Assembly: GCF_004402235.1 (NCBI RefSeq) | Contig: NZ_SOFS01000019.1 | Coordinates: 434,001-498,000, forward strand | Direction: 5' to 3' | DNA length: 64,000 bases | From: Cryobacterium glucosi | GTDB lineage: Bacteria > Actinomycetota > Actinomycetes > Actinomycetales > Microbacteriaceae | Shown here: one piece after another, positions 17,412 to 26,634 of the stretch | Layout: every line of letters starts with the position of its first letter | Position numbering within the stretch: the stretch's first letter is position 1 | The notes under the pieces: generated by a model | The model's input: only the letters and a program-made list of their open reading frames with translations | Database searches by the model: none | What the model was told of the DNA's origin: nothing | Program-made: the position numbers and the translations under genes

Positions 17412-17843
17412 ATGAGCACCGCCGTCTACACCGCATCCGCCACTTCCTGGGGCGGACGAACGGGCAAGGTCGTCACGAGCGACAACAAGCTCGACCTCGA
17501 CCTGTCCATTCCGGCCGAAATGGGCGGCGACGGCGGCGCGGGCACGAACCCCGAGCAGCTCTTCGCGAGCGGCTGGGCGGCGTGCTTCCACAACGCGCTC
17601 AAGGGCGTCGCCCGCCAGCGCAAGGTCAACGTCACCGACTCCGCCGTCTCGCTCGAGGTGCACCTCGTCGGCGGAATGGCCACCGGCTTCGACTTCGAGG
17701 TCACGATCGAGGCCCAGCTGCCCGGCGTCGACCCCGTCGTCGCCCAGGAGATGCTCGAGGCGGCCCACCAGGTCTGCCCGTACTCCCGCGCCACGCGCGG
17801 AAACATCCCGGTGACTCTCGTCGTCATCCCCGACGAGGACTGA
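17412..17843 (+). CDS. ohr: Organic hydroperoxide resistance protein, Ohr/OsmC family
   Basis: Thiol peroxidase of 143 residues that reduces organic hydroperoxides, acting in the cytoplasm as a dimer. Both catalytic cysteines are present: Cys58 in GWAACFHNAL and Cys122 in HQVCPYSRATRGN. Length and the N-terminal YTASATSWGGRTGKV motif are normal for Ohr rather than OsmC. A purine-rich GAAAGAA lies upstream of the ATG. It is divergent from the MarR gene, and a 70-bp palindrome follows it. Confidence 0.95.
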   Translation: MSTAVYTASATSWGGRTGKVVTSDNKLDLDLSIPAEMGGDGGAGTNPEQLFASGWAACFHNALKGVARQRKVNVTDSAVSLEVHLVGGMATGFDFEVTIEAQLPGVDPVVAQEMLEAAHQVCPYSRATRGNIPVTLVVIPDED

Positions 17844-17877
17844 CCCCCCGCCGCACCCCCGCGCCCCGAGCGCATCG

Positions 17878-17947
17878 CCGAGCGCGGGTCTTCCGCCGTT
17901 GCGCGGGTGGTCGACCACCCGCGTGGCGGCGGAACGCCCGCGCTCGG
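17878..17947. repeat. 70-bp palindrome between convergent genes
   Basis: Two 35-base arms meet at GTCGAC (centre 17912/17913) with about five mismatches. Fully paired blocks are CCGAGCGCGGG at the outside, TTCCGCCG in the middle and CGCGGGTGGTC at the centre. It lies between ohr (+) and the DUF1906-type gene (-). It can terminate both transcripts, but it is much longer than an ordinary terminator. Confidence 0.7.
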
Positions 17948-17972
17948 TCCGGCGGGCGAGCGGATGCGCGCG

Positions 17973-18791
17973 TCAGCGCCGGTGGTGGATCCGAACCTTC
18001 GCCGGCGCCGGCGTGGGAGTCGGAGTCGGGGTGAGAGTGGCCGTCGGCGTCGGCGCAGGCGCCACGACCACGGGCGCCACGGGCGCCGTGGCACCGAGGC
18101 CGAGGAAGGTCGCGTCGAACGAGTTCAGGTCGACGAGGACGCCGTTCAGGTTGTGCTCGAACTTCTGCTGCACGCCGATCCGCGGATTCGCGGCGGTGTT
18201 CCAGCCGCCGTATGACACCGCAGCGGGCGCGCCCGTGTCGGCGAGCCAGCCGCTGTAGTTCACTGCACCGGCATTGGTGTCCCAGAGCGGCACGTCGGCG
18301 AAGGCGCCGCTGTTGTTCATGATGCTCGGCCACATCCCCGAACCGCTGTAGATCACCGGCCGCACACCCATCGCACGCACCCCGTCGACCATCGCGCGGG
18401 TGACCGGCGAGCTGCCGGTCTCGACGTCGAGGGCGAAGAACTGCAGTTGCGACTGGTACGGGCCGGCCGCGGCGATCCCGCCCTGCCAGCACGTCGCATC
18501 CCGGGTGTAGACGGCGATCTTGAGGCCGGCGTCGAGCGCCATCTTCAGCTGGGCCTGTGTGTGCTCCCAGGGGGCGCAGCTGCCCCACGCGGTCGAGTGC
18601 ATCACGTAGAGACGGATACCCTCGTTGTACGCCTGTGTGAACCAGGCCGGGTCCGTGATGATGTTCGCGGAGTCGACGACCTTGACGGACGACGGCGTCG
18701 CCGCCTGGGCGGAAGAAACGTTCGTGGGGGCGATGAGGCCGAGTATAGCCAGCGAAAGCGCAAGCGCTGCCGCCAGGTGATTCTTGTTCAT
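17973..18791 (-). CDS. Secreted glycoside hydrolase-like (DUF1906/GH25-like) protein
   Basis: Exported protein of 272 residues. The signal peptide ends near SSAQA-ATPSS (residues 1-31). The body resembles the DUF1906/Rv2525c-type TIM barrel related to GH25 lysozymes: GIRLYVMHST, AGLKIAVYTRDATCW, FFALDVETG with the Asp and Glu expected at the barrel ends, then GVRPVIYSGSGMW and VPLWDTNAG. A low-complexity Pro/Thr-Pro tail (about residues 243-265) ends in basic residues and may contact the cell wall. A role in wall turnover is inferred, not shown. Confidence 0.75.
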   Translation of the reverse strand: MNKNHLAAALALSLAILGLIAPTNVSSAQAATPSSVKVVDSANIITDPAWFTQAYNEGIRLYVMHSTAWGSCAPWEHTQAQLKMALDAGLKIAVYTRDATCWQGGIAAAGPYQSQLQFFALDVETGSSPVTRAMVDGVRAMGVRPVIYSGSGMWPSIMNNSGAFADVPLWDTNAGAVNYSGWLADTGAPAAVSYGGWNTAANPRIGVQQKFEHNLNGVLVDLNSFDATFLGLGATAPVAPVVVAPAPTPTATLTPTPTPTPAPAKVRIHHRR

Positions 18792-19222
18792 TTAAGGGGA
18801 CTCCGAAGTACCAGATCGTGGTGCTGAACCCGGTAACTCCAGTGTCAAATCACTTCAGTGTCGCGCGTACGTCGCCGGAGCTGACTGTTCGTCAGACTCA
18901 ACGGGTGGAACCAGGCAATGAGATATTCTGTCTATGGTGACACATCCTCACGTTGAGCACTAGTCCCCCAACGAGGGACACGCTGCGGCCGCCGACTGAG
19001 CCGAGAGCGTAATTCCTGCACCGCCGGGACCGGACCCGGTGTCGCCATCCACGGAGAGTCGCGCGCTTGGACCGGCCCCGGAAACGCCCGGTGAGAGCGG
19101 CAACCTGACCCTGGATGCCTGCCGGACGACGGCCGGCATCGGGCGGGAAGTCCTGGCAGCACTCATCCGTCTCCCGGGCCGGGCACCCAGCAGACACGGA
19201 GGGTCTGGCCGACCCGGCTGCC
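18792..19222. other. Gene-less stretch upstream of two secreted-protein genes
   Basis: No supported coding region was found in this stretch, which lies between two divergently transcribed secreted-protein genes. Its left part is less GC-rich than the surroundings (for example ATGAGATATTCTGTCTATGG around 18919-18938) and may hold the promoter of the leftward gene. No clear operator, terminator or RNA structure was recognised. Confidence 0.5.
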
Positions 19223-19228
19223 TAGACT
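19223..19228 (+). promoter_or_regulatory. -10 box upstream of the duplicated-domain secreted protein
   Basis: TAGACT is followed by six bases and an in-frame GTG at 19235. This could start a leaderless form with 27 more residues, or give an 81-base leader to the GTG at 19316, which has its own ribosome site. Confidence 0.45.
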
Positions 19229-19315
19229 CGCCACGTGCTGCCGGCATCGGTTCGCCATCCGGGCCCGCCCTGGATTGCACCCACCGTCGGCCGCACGCAA
19301 TCGAAAGGAATAACT

Positions 19316-20158
19316 GTGACCCAGAACAAGAACTCCTCGGCTACCGCCACCTCTCGAAAGAAGCGCCTCACGATCGGCGCCGCCTCCGTGCTCGCCGCGG
19401 GTGCCCTGCTCGGCACCGGCATGCAGGGAGCAACGGCCAGCCCGTTGGGCGGAACCGCCGAACCGGGCACCCCGTCGACCCCGTCGGCATCCGCCCCCGC
19501 TACCCCGGGCGCCTCGTTCTTCAGCTCCGTCGCGCACGAGCTGCGCGGGGACCTCGCGCACGGACGGGACTTCGGCGAGAAGGCCCAGAAGGTCGCCGCG
19601 ACGATCTCCGATCACGCCGAGCTCTTTGCGAGCCTGCCTGCGAATCTGCAGGCCGACCTGACCACCCTCACGCAGGCCTCGGACGGGGACCGCACCGCCG
19701 CCGCCGAATTCATCGCCACGTCGGCTCTCGCCGGGAACTATGGCGAGCAGGCGCAGGCGCTCGCCGTTGCGATCCAGGCTGACCCGGAGCATCCGCTGCG
19801 CGCCGCCCTGCACGCAGCGCTCGAGGGCAGCCTCGACGCCGGCACCCCCGGCGCCGGCGCCGACACCGCGACGGACACCACGGACGCGGGTCCCGCCGTC
19901 ACCAAGCTCGCCCTGAGCCTTGTCGACAACCCCGCCCTGTTCGACAAGCTCCCGGTCGAGCTGCAGAGCGCCCTGACCGCGCTCAAGGCACTGCCGGCGG
20001 AGCAGCAGGATGCCGCTGCCCAGCAGATCGCCACCGACGCCGGGACCGGGACCTACGGCCCGGAGATCCAGAAGATCGCCAAGCACCTGGCACACGGCGC
20101 AGCGCAGGACACGGGGCACGACGCTTCGGGCCACGCCGACGCCACGGCCGCCCACTAG
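19316..20158 (+). CDS. Secreted Ala-rich protein with internal duplication, unknown function
   Basis: Protein of 280 residues that I do not recognise. The signal peptide has a basic n-region (TSRKKR) and a hydrophobic core to about residue 42. A Pro/Ser/Thr linker follows, then two copies of a roughly 60-residue helical unit at 93-152 and 198-257. Both copies share the frame H/N-x-x-LF-x-x-LP-x-x-LQ, then AAA-x-x-IA and G-x-YG-x-x-x-Q. No cysteine or catalytic motif is evident. The GTG at 19316 is preferred for GAAAGGA seven bases upstream and a normal signal peptide; a GTG at 19235 is possible. The tail is His-rich. Confidence 0.72.
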   Translation: MTQNKNSSATATSRKKRLTIGAASVLAAGALLGTGMQGATASPLGGTAEPGTPSTPSASAPATPGASFFSSVAHELRGDLAHGRDFGEKAQKVAATISDHAELFASLPANLQADLTTLTQASDGDRTAAAEFIATSALAGNYGEQAQALAVAIQADPEHPLRAALHAALEGSLDAGTPGAGADTATDTTDAGPAVTKLALSLVDNPALFDKLPVELQSALTALKALPAEQQDAAAQQIATDAGTGTYGPEIQKIAKHLAHGAAQDTGHDASGHADATAAH

Positions 20159-20175
20159 CCGGCCGGAACGAACGA

Positions 20176-20210
20176 GGAAGGCCGGGGGCGCAGTGCGCTC
20201 CCGGCCTTCC
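20176..20210. terminator. Stem-loop between convergent secreted-protein gene and nrdF
   Basis: GGAAGGCCGGGGGCGCA pairs with TGCGCTCCCGGCCTTCC with one mismatch around a single-base loop. It lies 18 bases after the 20158 stop and 21 bases before the nrdF end, so it can serve both strands. Confidence 0.7.
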
Positions 20211-20230
20211 GCCGTCCTACCGGTCCAGGG

Positions 20231-21229
<999 letters not shown>

Positions 21230-21306
21230 TCAGTCTTCGGCCGGTATCGGACGAGTCAGCGTGCACTGTGATTACAGCATCCACAGTAGATGAAGCGGTG
21301 CTGTGC

Positions 21307-23448
21307 TTAGAGCATGCACGAGACGCAGCCGTCGACCTCGGTCCCCTCGAGGGCCATCTGGCGGAGACGGATGTAGTAGATGGTCTTGATGTCCTTGCGC
21401 CACGCGTAGATCTGCGCCTTGTTGATGTCGCGGGTCGTCGCGGTGTCCTTGAAGAAGAGCGTGAGCGAGAGACCCTGGTCGACGTGCTGCGTTGCCGCGG
21501 CGTAGGTGTCGATGATCTTCTCCGCACCGATCTCGTAGGCGTCCTGGTAGAAGTCCAGGTTGTCGTTCGTCATGAACGGGGCCGGGTAGTAGACGCGGCC
21601 GAGCTTGCCTTCCTTGCGGATCTCGATTTTCGAGGCGATCGGGTGGATCGACGAGGTCGAGTTGTTGATGTAGGAGATCGACCCGGTCGGCGGCACGGCC
21701 TGCAGGTTCTGGTTGTAGATGCCGTGTTCGATGACGGATGCCTTCAGCTCGGCCCAGTCGGCCTGGGTCGGGATGCGCACCCCGGCCTTCTCGAACAGCT
21801 CGGCGCCGCGGGCGGTGGACGGGACCCACGCCTGGTCGGTGTACTTGTCGAAGAATGCGCCGGAGGCATACGTCGAGTCCTCGAAGCCGGCGAACGCGTG
21901 GCCGCGTTCGATGGCGAGGGTGTTCGAGGCGCGGAGGGCGTGGAACAGCACCGTGTAGAAGTAGATGTTCGTGAAGTCGATCGCTTCTTCGCTGCCGTAG
22001 TACACCCGCTCGCGGGCGAGGTAGCCGTGCAGGTTCATCTGGCCGAGGCCGATCGCGTGCGACTTGTCGTTGCCGTCTTCGATCGAACGAACCGAGGCGA
22101 TGTGGCTCTGCTCGGAGACCGAGTTGAGGCCACGGATCGCGGTTTCGACGGTCTTGCCGAAGTCCGGCGAGTCCATCGACAGGGCGATGTTCATCGACCC
22201 GAGGTTGCAGGAGATGTCCTTGCCGATGGTGTCGTAGGACAGGTCTTCGTTGTACGTGGTCGGTGTGTTGACCTGGAGGATCTCCGAGCACAGGTTCGAC
22301 ATGTTGATGCGGCCCTTGATCGGGTTCGCCGCGTTGACGGTGTCCTCGAACATGATGTACGGGTAGCCGGACTCGAACTGGATCTCCGCGAGGGTCTGGA
22401 AGAAGTCGCGCGCCTTCATCTTGGACTTCTTGATCCGCGGGTCGTCGACCATCTCGTGGTACTTCTCGCTCACGGAGATGTCGGCGAAGGGCACACCGTA
22501 GACGCGCTCGACGTCGTAGGGCGAGAACAGGTACATGTCCTCGTCCTTCTTGGCGAGCTCGAAGGTGATGTCGGGGATGACGACGCCGAGCGACAGGGTC
22601 TTGATCCGCACCTTCTCGTCGGCGTTCTCACGCTTGGTGTCGAGGAAGCGCATGATGTCGGGGTGGTGCGCGTGCAGGTACACGGCGCCGGCACCCTGGC
22701 GGGCACCGAGCTGGTTCGCGTAGCTGAAGGAGTCTTCGAGGAGCTTCATCACGGGGATGATGCCGCTCGACTGGTTCTCGATCTGCTTGATCGGGGCGCC
22801 GGACTCACGGATGTTGCTGAGCAGCAGCGCGACGCCGCCGCCGCGCTTGGAGAGCTGGAGCGAGGAGTTGATGCCGCGGGCGATCGACTCCATGTTGTCT
22901 TCGATGCGGAGCAGGAAGCAGGAGACGAGTTCGCCGCGCTGCGCCTTGCCCGAGTTCAGGAACGTCGGCGTTGCGGGCTGGAAACGGCCGGCGATGATCT
23001 CCTCGACGAGGCCGGTCGCGAGCTTCTCGTCGCCCTGGGCGAGGCCGAGTGCGGTCATGACGACGCGGTCTTCGAAACGCTCGAGGTACCGGTTGCCGTC
23101 GAAGGTCTTGAGCGTGTACGACGTGTAGTACTTGAACGCACCGAGGAAGGTCTGGAAGCGGAACTTCTTCGAGTACGCGAGGTCGTTGAGCCTCGTGATG
23201 AATTCGAAGGAGTACTGGTCGAGCACGGCCTGCTCGTAGTATTCCTTCTCGACCAGGTAGTCGAGGCGTTCCCGGAGGGAGTGGAAGAACACCGTGTTCT
23301 GGTTGACGTGCTGCAGGAAGAACTCACGGGCCGCCTCCCTGTCCTTATCGAACTGGATTTCCCCGTTCGGCCCATAGAGGTTGAGCATGGCATTGAGGGA
23401 GTGATAGTCCATCGCCAGCGCGACCTGCGCGTGCGGGGCTACTTTCAC
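21307..23448 (-). CDS. nrdE: Class Ib ribonucleotide reductase alpha subunit
   Basis: Catalytic subunit that reduces ribonucleoside diphosphates to deoxy forms. The sequence closely follows mycobacterial NrdE throughout ([66 protein letters not shown]). The C-terminus [12 protein letters not shown] has the two shuttle cysteines that NrdH reduces. GTG at 23448 is chosen because it overlaps the nrdI stop as GTGA, a coupling junction, with GGAAG upstream; a TTG at 23463 and an ATG at 23412 are in frame. The product would be 713 residues. Confidence 0.96.
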   Translation of the reverse strand: MKVAPHAQVALAMDYHSLNAMLNLYGPNGEIQFDKDREAAREFFLQHVNQNTVFFHSLRERLDYLVEKEYYEQAVLDQYSFEFITRLNDLAYSKKFRFQTFLGAFKYYTSYTLKTFDGNRYLERFEDRVVMTALGLAQGDEKLATGLVEEIIAGRFQPATPTFLNSGKAQRGELVSCFLLRIEDNMESIARGINSSLQLSKRGGGVALLLSNIRESGAPIKQIENQSSGIIPVMKLLEDSFSYANQLGARQGAGAVYLHAHHPDIMRFLDTKRENADEKVRIKTLSLGVVIPDITFELAKKDEDMYLFSPYDVERVYGVPFADISVSEKYHEMVDDPRIKKSKMKARDFFQTLAEIQFESGYPYIMFEDTVNAANPIKGRINMSNLCSEILQVNTPTTYNEDLSYDTIGKDISCNLGSMNIALSMDSPDFGKTVETAIRGLNSVSEQSHIASVRSIEDGNDKSHAIGLGQMNLHGYLARERVYYGSEEAIDFTNIYFYTVLFHALRASNTLAIERGHAFAGFEDSTYASGAFFDKYTDQAWVPSTARGAELFEKAGVRIPTQADWAELKASVIEHGIYNQNLQAVPPTGSISYINNSTSSIHPIASKIEIRKEGKLGRVYYPAPFMTNDNLDFYQDAYEIGAEKIIDTYAAATQHVDQGLSLTLFFKDTATTRDINKAQIYAWRKDIKTIYYIRLRQMALEGTEVDGCVSCML

Positions 23449-23849
23449 GGCTGTTGCTTCCAAAATGATTCCAATCCGTCGTGAACGATGCGCACATCAT
23501 CCGGAGTTCCCAATACTTCAAATCGATACATATGCGGCACGTTGCACTTGGCCGCGATGATGTCCCCCGCGATGCAGAATGCCGTGCCGAAGTTCATGTT
23601 GCCCGCGCCGATCACGCCGCGGATGAGCGACCGGTTGTGCTCGTCGTTCAGGAAGCGGATGACCTGCTTCGGCACAGCTCCCCTGGCCTCGCCGCCGCCA
23701 TAGGTCGGCACGACGAGCACATAGGGCTCCGTCGCCCGGAGCGGCTCGTCGCGCGCGTACAACGGGATGCGTGCGGCAGGCCGGCCGAGTTTCTCCACGA
23801 ACCTCTGGGTGTTCCCCGAGGTGCTGGAGAAATAGACGATCTCAGCCAT
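23445..23849 (-). CDS. nrdI: Flavodoxin-like NrdI, cofactor assembly for NrdF
   Basis: FMN protein of 134 residues that supplies oxidant for assembling the manganese/tyrosyl cofactor of NrdF. The FMN phosphate loop is [31 protein letters not shown] and [19 protein letters not shown] follow as in actinobacterial NrdI. It lies 54 bp after nrdH and overlaps nrdE by four bases. Confidence 0.95.
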   Translation of the reverse strand: MAEIVYFSSTSGNTQRFVEKLGRPAARIPLYARDEPLRATEPYVLVVPTYGGGEARGAVPKQVIRFLNDEHNRSLIRGVIGAGNMNFGTAFCIAGDIIAAKCNVPHMYRFEVLGTPDDVRIVHDGLESFWKQQP

Positions 23850-23903
23850 TGGATGCCGGCCTCACTCTCGAACCGCGTGCTTCAGTCCCGTAGCGCAGAC
23901 CGC

Positions 23904-24137
23904 TCAGGCGAGACGTGCGGCGAGTTCGTTGATCTTGTCCGGGCGGAAGCCGGACCAGTGGTCCTCGTCGGTGATGACGACGGGCGCCTGCAGGTAGCCG
24001 AGTGCTTTGACGGCCTCGAGGGCGTTCTCGTCGACGGAGAGGTCGAGCACTTCGTACTCGATGCCCTTGTTGTCGAGGGCCCGGTAGGTGGCTGTGCACT
24101 GCACGCAGGAGGGCTTGGTGTAAACCGTGATTGCCAT
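23904..24137 (-). CDS. nrdH: Glutaredoxin-like NrdH redoxin
   Basis: Electron donor of 77 residues for NrdE. The active site CVQC is at residues 11-14 in MAITVYTKPSCVQCTATYRAL. SGFRPDKI near the C-terminus is the NrdH signature, giving thioredoxin-reductase dependence rather than glutathione dependence. It is the first gene of the operon. The upstream region carries NrdR boxes and DnaA-like boxes. Confidence 0.96.
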   Translation of the reverse strand: MAITVYTKPSCVQCTATYRALDNKGIEYEVLDLSVDENALEAVKALGYLQAPVVITDEDHWSGFRPDKINELAARLA

Positions 24138-24271
24138 GTGGAAGGCCTTTCTCGTGGTTCAGAAGAGTAGTGGTTCAGAAGTGAGTGCGCCAGTACGACT
24201 GTGCAAGTGCGATGCGGCCCTGCGAAACGCGGGATGTCACGGGTGTTGCGGCGTTGCTGTGCTGGAGATCA

Positions 24272-24319
24272 ATACTACATGTAGTGCCTCCCAATGGGAA
24301 TGGCCACTACATGCGGTAA
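24272..24319 (-). promoter_or_regulatory. Pair of NrdR boxes upstream of nrdHIEF
   Basis: Box 1 contains ACTACATGTAGT (24274-24285), a perfect palindrome. Box 2 contains ACTACATGCGGT (24306-24317). The centres are 32 bp apart, three helical turns, which is the usual spacing for NrdR pairs. A related half-site, ATGTAGT, lies at 24328-24334, out of phase. NrdR would repress nrdHIEF when dATP is high. Confidence 0.8.
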
Positions 24320-24333
24320 TTACAATTATGTAG

Positions 24334-24452
24334 TTATCCACCGACATTCGTGATGTTGTCAACAGGCTGGCGCATTCGGAGGCCCGCTTTCCCGCGGAAA
24401 TCGCCGGGTTATCCACATCCTGCAGAATCAGCATTCGCACCTCTGTGGATAA
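24334..24452. promoter_or_regulatory. Three DnaA-box-like sites upstream of nrdHIEF
   Basis: TTATCCACC lies at 24334-24342, TTATCCACA (perfect consensus) at 24409-24417, and TGTGGATAA (perfect, reverse orientation) at 24444-24452. They fill the 346-bp gap between nrdH and the LacI gene. No dnaA or dnaN is near, so this is not the chromosomal origin as far as the window shows; control of nrd by DnaA, as known in E. coli nrdAB, is the simplest reading. Confidence 0.6.
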
Positions 24453-24483
24453 CTCACCGCGGGCGTGTCGCCGCCGGGAGCGG

Positions 24484-25518
24484 CTAGGCGCGCGGGGCGG
24501 ACGACTCGCGGACGACGAGTTCAGGGACCGAGCTCGGCAGGTCGGGCGCCTCCTCGTCCTCGAGCACGGCGAGGAGGGTGCTCAGGATGTTGCGGCCGAG
24601 TTCGTCGAAGTCCTGGCGCATGGTCGTCAGTGTCGGGGAGAAGAACGCGGCCTCGGGGATATCGTCGAACCCGATGACGCTCACGCGGTCCGGCACGGCG
24701 AGTCCGTTGCGGACGAGGGCGTGGATGAGTCCGAGTGCCATCTGGTCGTTGCCGGCGAACACGGCCGTGAAGTCGCCATAGGCGCCGGATTCGATCAGGT
24801 CCATGCCGAGGCGGAACCCGCTCGCAGGCGACCAGTCGCCGATCAGCGGTTCCCTCGCGATGAGGCCGCGGTCGCCCAGTTCGTCACGCCAGCCCCTGGC
24901 TCGTTCGATGGCGTCGACGGAGTCGGCCGGTCCGGCGAGGTGCACGATATTGGTGTGGCCGAGTTCGGCGAGGTGCGTGACGGCGATCCGCGCACCGCGG
25001 TAGTTGTCGACGCCGACCCGGTGGAATCCGCCGCGGCCGCTCGACTCCACCGCGATGAGGGGCACCCCGAGTTCGATGCCCCTGACGGCCTCGAGGGCGC
25101 TGCGGTGCGCCGCGATCAGCACGATCGCCTCGACGTTCTGCCGCAGGAGGAGCTCAACGGCGGAACGCAACGACTCCGGGTCCGACTCGAGCATGCTCGC
25201 CATGCTCACCGCGTACCGGGCGTCCCTCGCCGCCTCGTTGAACCGCAGGACGGTGCTCGAGGGTCCGTAGTCCGGTCCTCCTGTTGTGATCAGGCCGATC
25301 GTCCGGGAGCGGCGGGTGACGAGGGCGCGCGCAGCGGGTGACGGCCGGTAGCGGAGCTGCTTGATCGCGTTCTCGACACGTTCCCGTGTCGCGGGGCGCA
25401 CATTGGGAAGGTCGTTGAGCACCCGGGAGACCGTCTGGTGCGAGACGCCGGCCAGCCGCGCGACGTCGAAGATGTTGGCGACGCGCGCCTTCTCATCGTC
25501 CTTGCTCACCAGGCTCAT
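24484..25518 (-). CDS. LacI-family regulator of the YtfQRT-YjfF-like importer
   Basis: Repressor of 344 residues. The helix-turn-helix ANIFDVARLAGVSHQTVSRVLN is at the N-terminus; the effector domain is complete and ends VSVIGFDDIPEAAFF...TTMRQDFDELG. It resembles the regulator at 40083-41105 over its length, including the GFDDIPEA and RQDF(D/A)ELGR motifs, so the two are paralogues. The ATG at 25518 has GGGAG five bases upstream; an in-frame ATG at 25542 lacks a site. It lies 96 bp downstream of the importer genes on the same strand, so it is probably co-transcribed or has its own promoter there. Confidence 0.9.
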   Translation of the reverse strand: MSLVSKDDEKARVANIFDVARLAGVSHQTVSRVLNDLPNVRPATRERVENAIKQLRYRPSPAARALVTRRSRTIGLITTGGPDYGPSSTVLRFNEAARDARYAVSMASMLESDPESLRSAVELLLRQNVEAIVLIAAHRSALEAVRGIELGVPLIAVESSGRGGFHRVGVDNYRGARIAVTHLAELGHTNIVHLAGPADSVDAIERARGWRDELGDRGLIAREPLIGDWSPASGFRLGMDLIESGAYGDFTAVFAGNDQMALGLIHALVRNGLAVPDRVSVIGFDDIPEAAFFSPTLTTMRQDFDELGRNILSTLLAVLEDEEAPDLPSSVPELVVRESSAPRA

Positions 25519-25614
25519 TGGCTCCCACCGATGCGTGTTCAACGCATCGTCTCTCTGTCCCCTTATTCTGGCTCACGCGCGGGTGCCGTGGCCGACACGC
25601 TCTCGCCGGACGCG

Positions 25615-26634
25615 TTATCGACGGCGTGCCGTCAGGACCTTCTGAAGGACGATGAAGACGAGGAGGAGCCCGCCGATGAAGATCCGGGTCCACCACGAGC
25701 TGAGGGTGCCTTCGAAGGTGATGATCGTCTGGATCGTGCCGAGCACGAGCACGCCGAGCACAGAGCCGAGCACGAAGCCGTACCCACCCGTGAGCAGGGT
25801 CCCGCCGATCACGACCGCGGCGATCGCGTCGAGTTCGGTGCCGACCGCCGTGAGGCTGTATCCCGAAAGCGTATAGAAGGTGAAGAGCACCCCGGCAAGG
25901 CCGGAGCAGAATCCGCTGATCACGTAGACGAGCACCTTGGTCCTGGCCACCGGCAGTCCCATCAGCATGCCCGACTGTTCCCCGCCGCCGATCGCGTAGA
26001 CGGTGCGGCCCAGCCGGGAGTAGTGCAGCACGAGGAACGCGACCAGGACCACAAGAAGGGCGATCACGACGCTCGCCGTGATGCTCATGCGACCGCCGAA
26101 CGAGATCCTGGTCTGCGCGAGGCTGACGAAGACCGGGTCGGTGATCGAGATCGAGTCCTTGCTGATCACGTAGCAGAGTCCCCTGGCGAGGAACATCGCG
26201 GCGAGGGTCGCGATGAACGGCTGGATCTTGAAGATGTGAATCATGAGTCCGACCAGGAGTCCGAGCACCGATGTCAGCACGAGGATGAGCGGGATCACGA
26301 CCGAGGCAGACCAGCCGGACTGGAGCAGGCTCGCGGCGATCATGGTCGACAGGGCGAGGACGGCCCCGACCGACAGGTCGATGCCCCCGGTCAGGATCAC
26401 GAACGTCATCCCGACCGCCAGCACGATCAGGTAGGCGTTGTCGACGAACAGGTTGAGGATCACGGGCCCGGAAACGAAGCCACGATAGCGGCTGCCACCG
26501 ATCGCGAAGATGGCGATGAGCAGCACGAGGGTCACGAGGACGGGGCCGTACTTCGGGCTCGTGAACGCGGACGAGACCCGGCCGAGCAGTCGGCGGCCCG
26601 CGTCGACGGGCGCGGAGGAGGTGTCGATGCTCAT
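25615..26634 (-). CDS. Sugar ABC permease, YjfF type
   Basis: Membrane permease of 339 residues with 9-10 helices, the second permease of a galactofuranose-class importer. Landmarks are GGIDLSVGAVLALSTMI, KIQPFIATLAAMFLARGLCYVI and [20 protein letters not shown]. The ATG at 26634 overlaps the end of the partner permease by four bases (ATGA). A soluble N-terminal stretch of about 27 residues precedes the first helix. It forms a heterodimer with the 26631-27680 product. Confidence 0.9.
   Translation of the reverse strand: MSIDTSSAPVDAGRRLLGRVSSAFTSPKYGPVLVTLVLLIAIFAIGGSRYRGFVSGPVILNLFVDNAYLIVLAVGMTFVILTGGIDLSVGAVLALSTMIAASLLQSGWSASVVIPLILVLTSVLGLLVGLMIHIFKIQPFIATLAAMFLARGLCYVISKDSISITDPVFVSLAQTRISFGGRMSITASVVIALLVVLVAFLVLHYSRLGRTVYAIGGGEQSGMLMGLPVARTKVLVYVISGFCSGLAGVLFTFYTLSGYSLTAVGTELDAIAAVVIGGTLLTGGYGFVLGSVLGVLVLGTIQTIITFEGTLSSWWTRIFIGGLLLVFIVLQKVLTARRR

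Noticed and set aside
21268..23484. Very long open frame antisense to nrdE (over 700 codons)
   Set aside because: It is a by-product of high GC at third codon positions; nrdE is certain, and the antisense product is Val/Asp/Arg-rich with no family features.
24330..24455. Chromosome replication origin, from three DnaA-box-like sites
   Set aside because: No dnaA, dnaN or AT-rich unwinding region, and far fewer boxes than an actinobacterial oriC; an nrd regulatory region explains them better.
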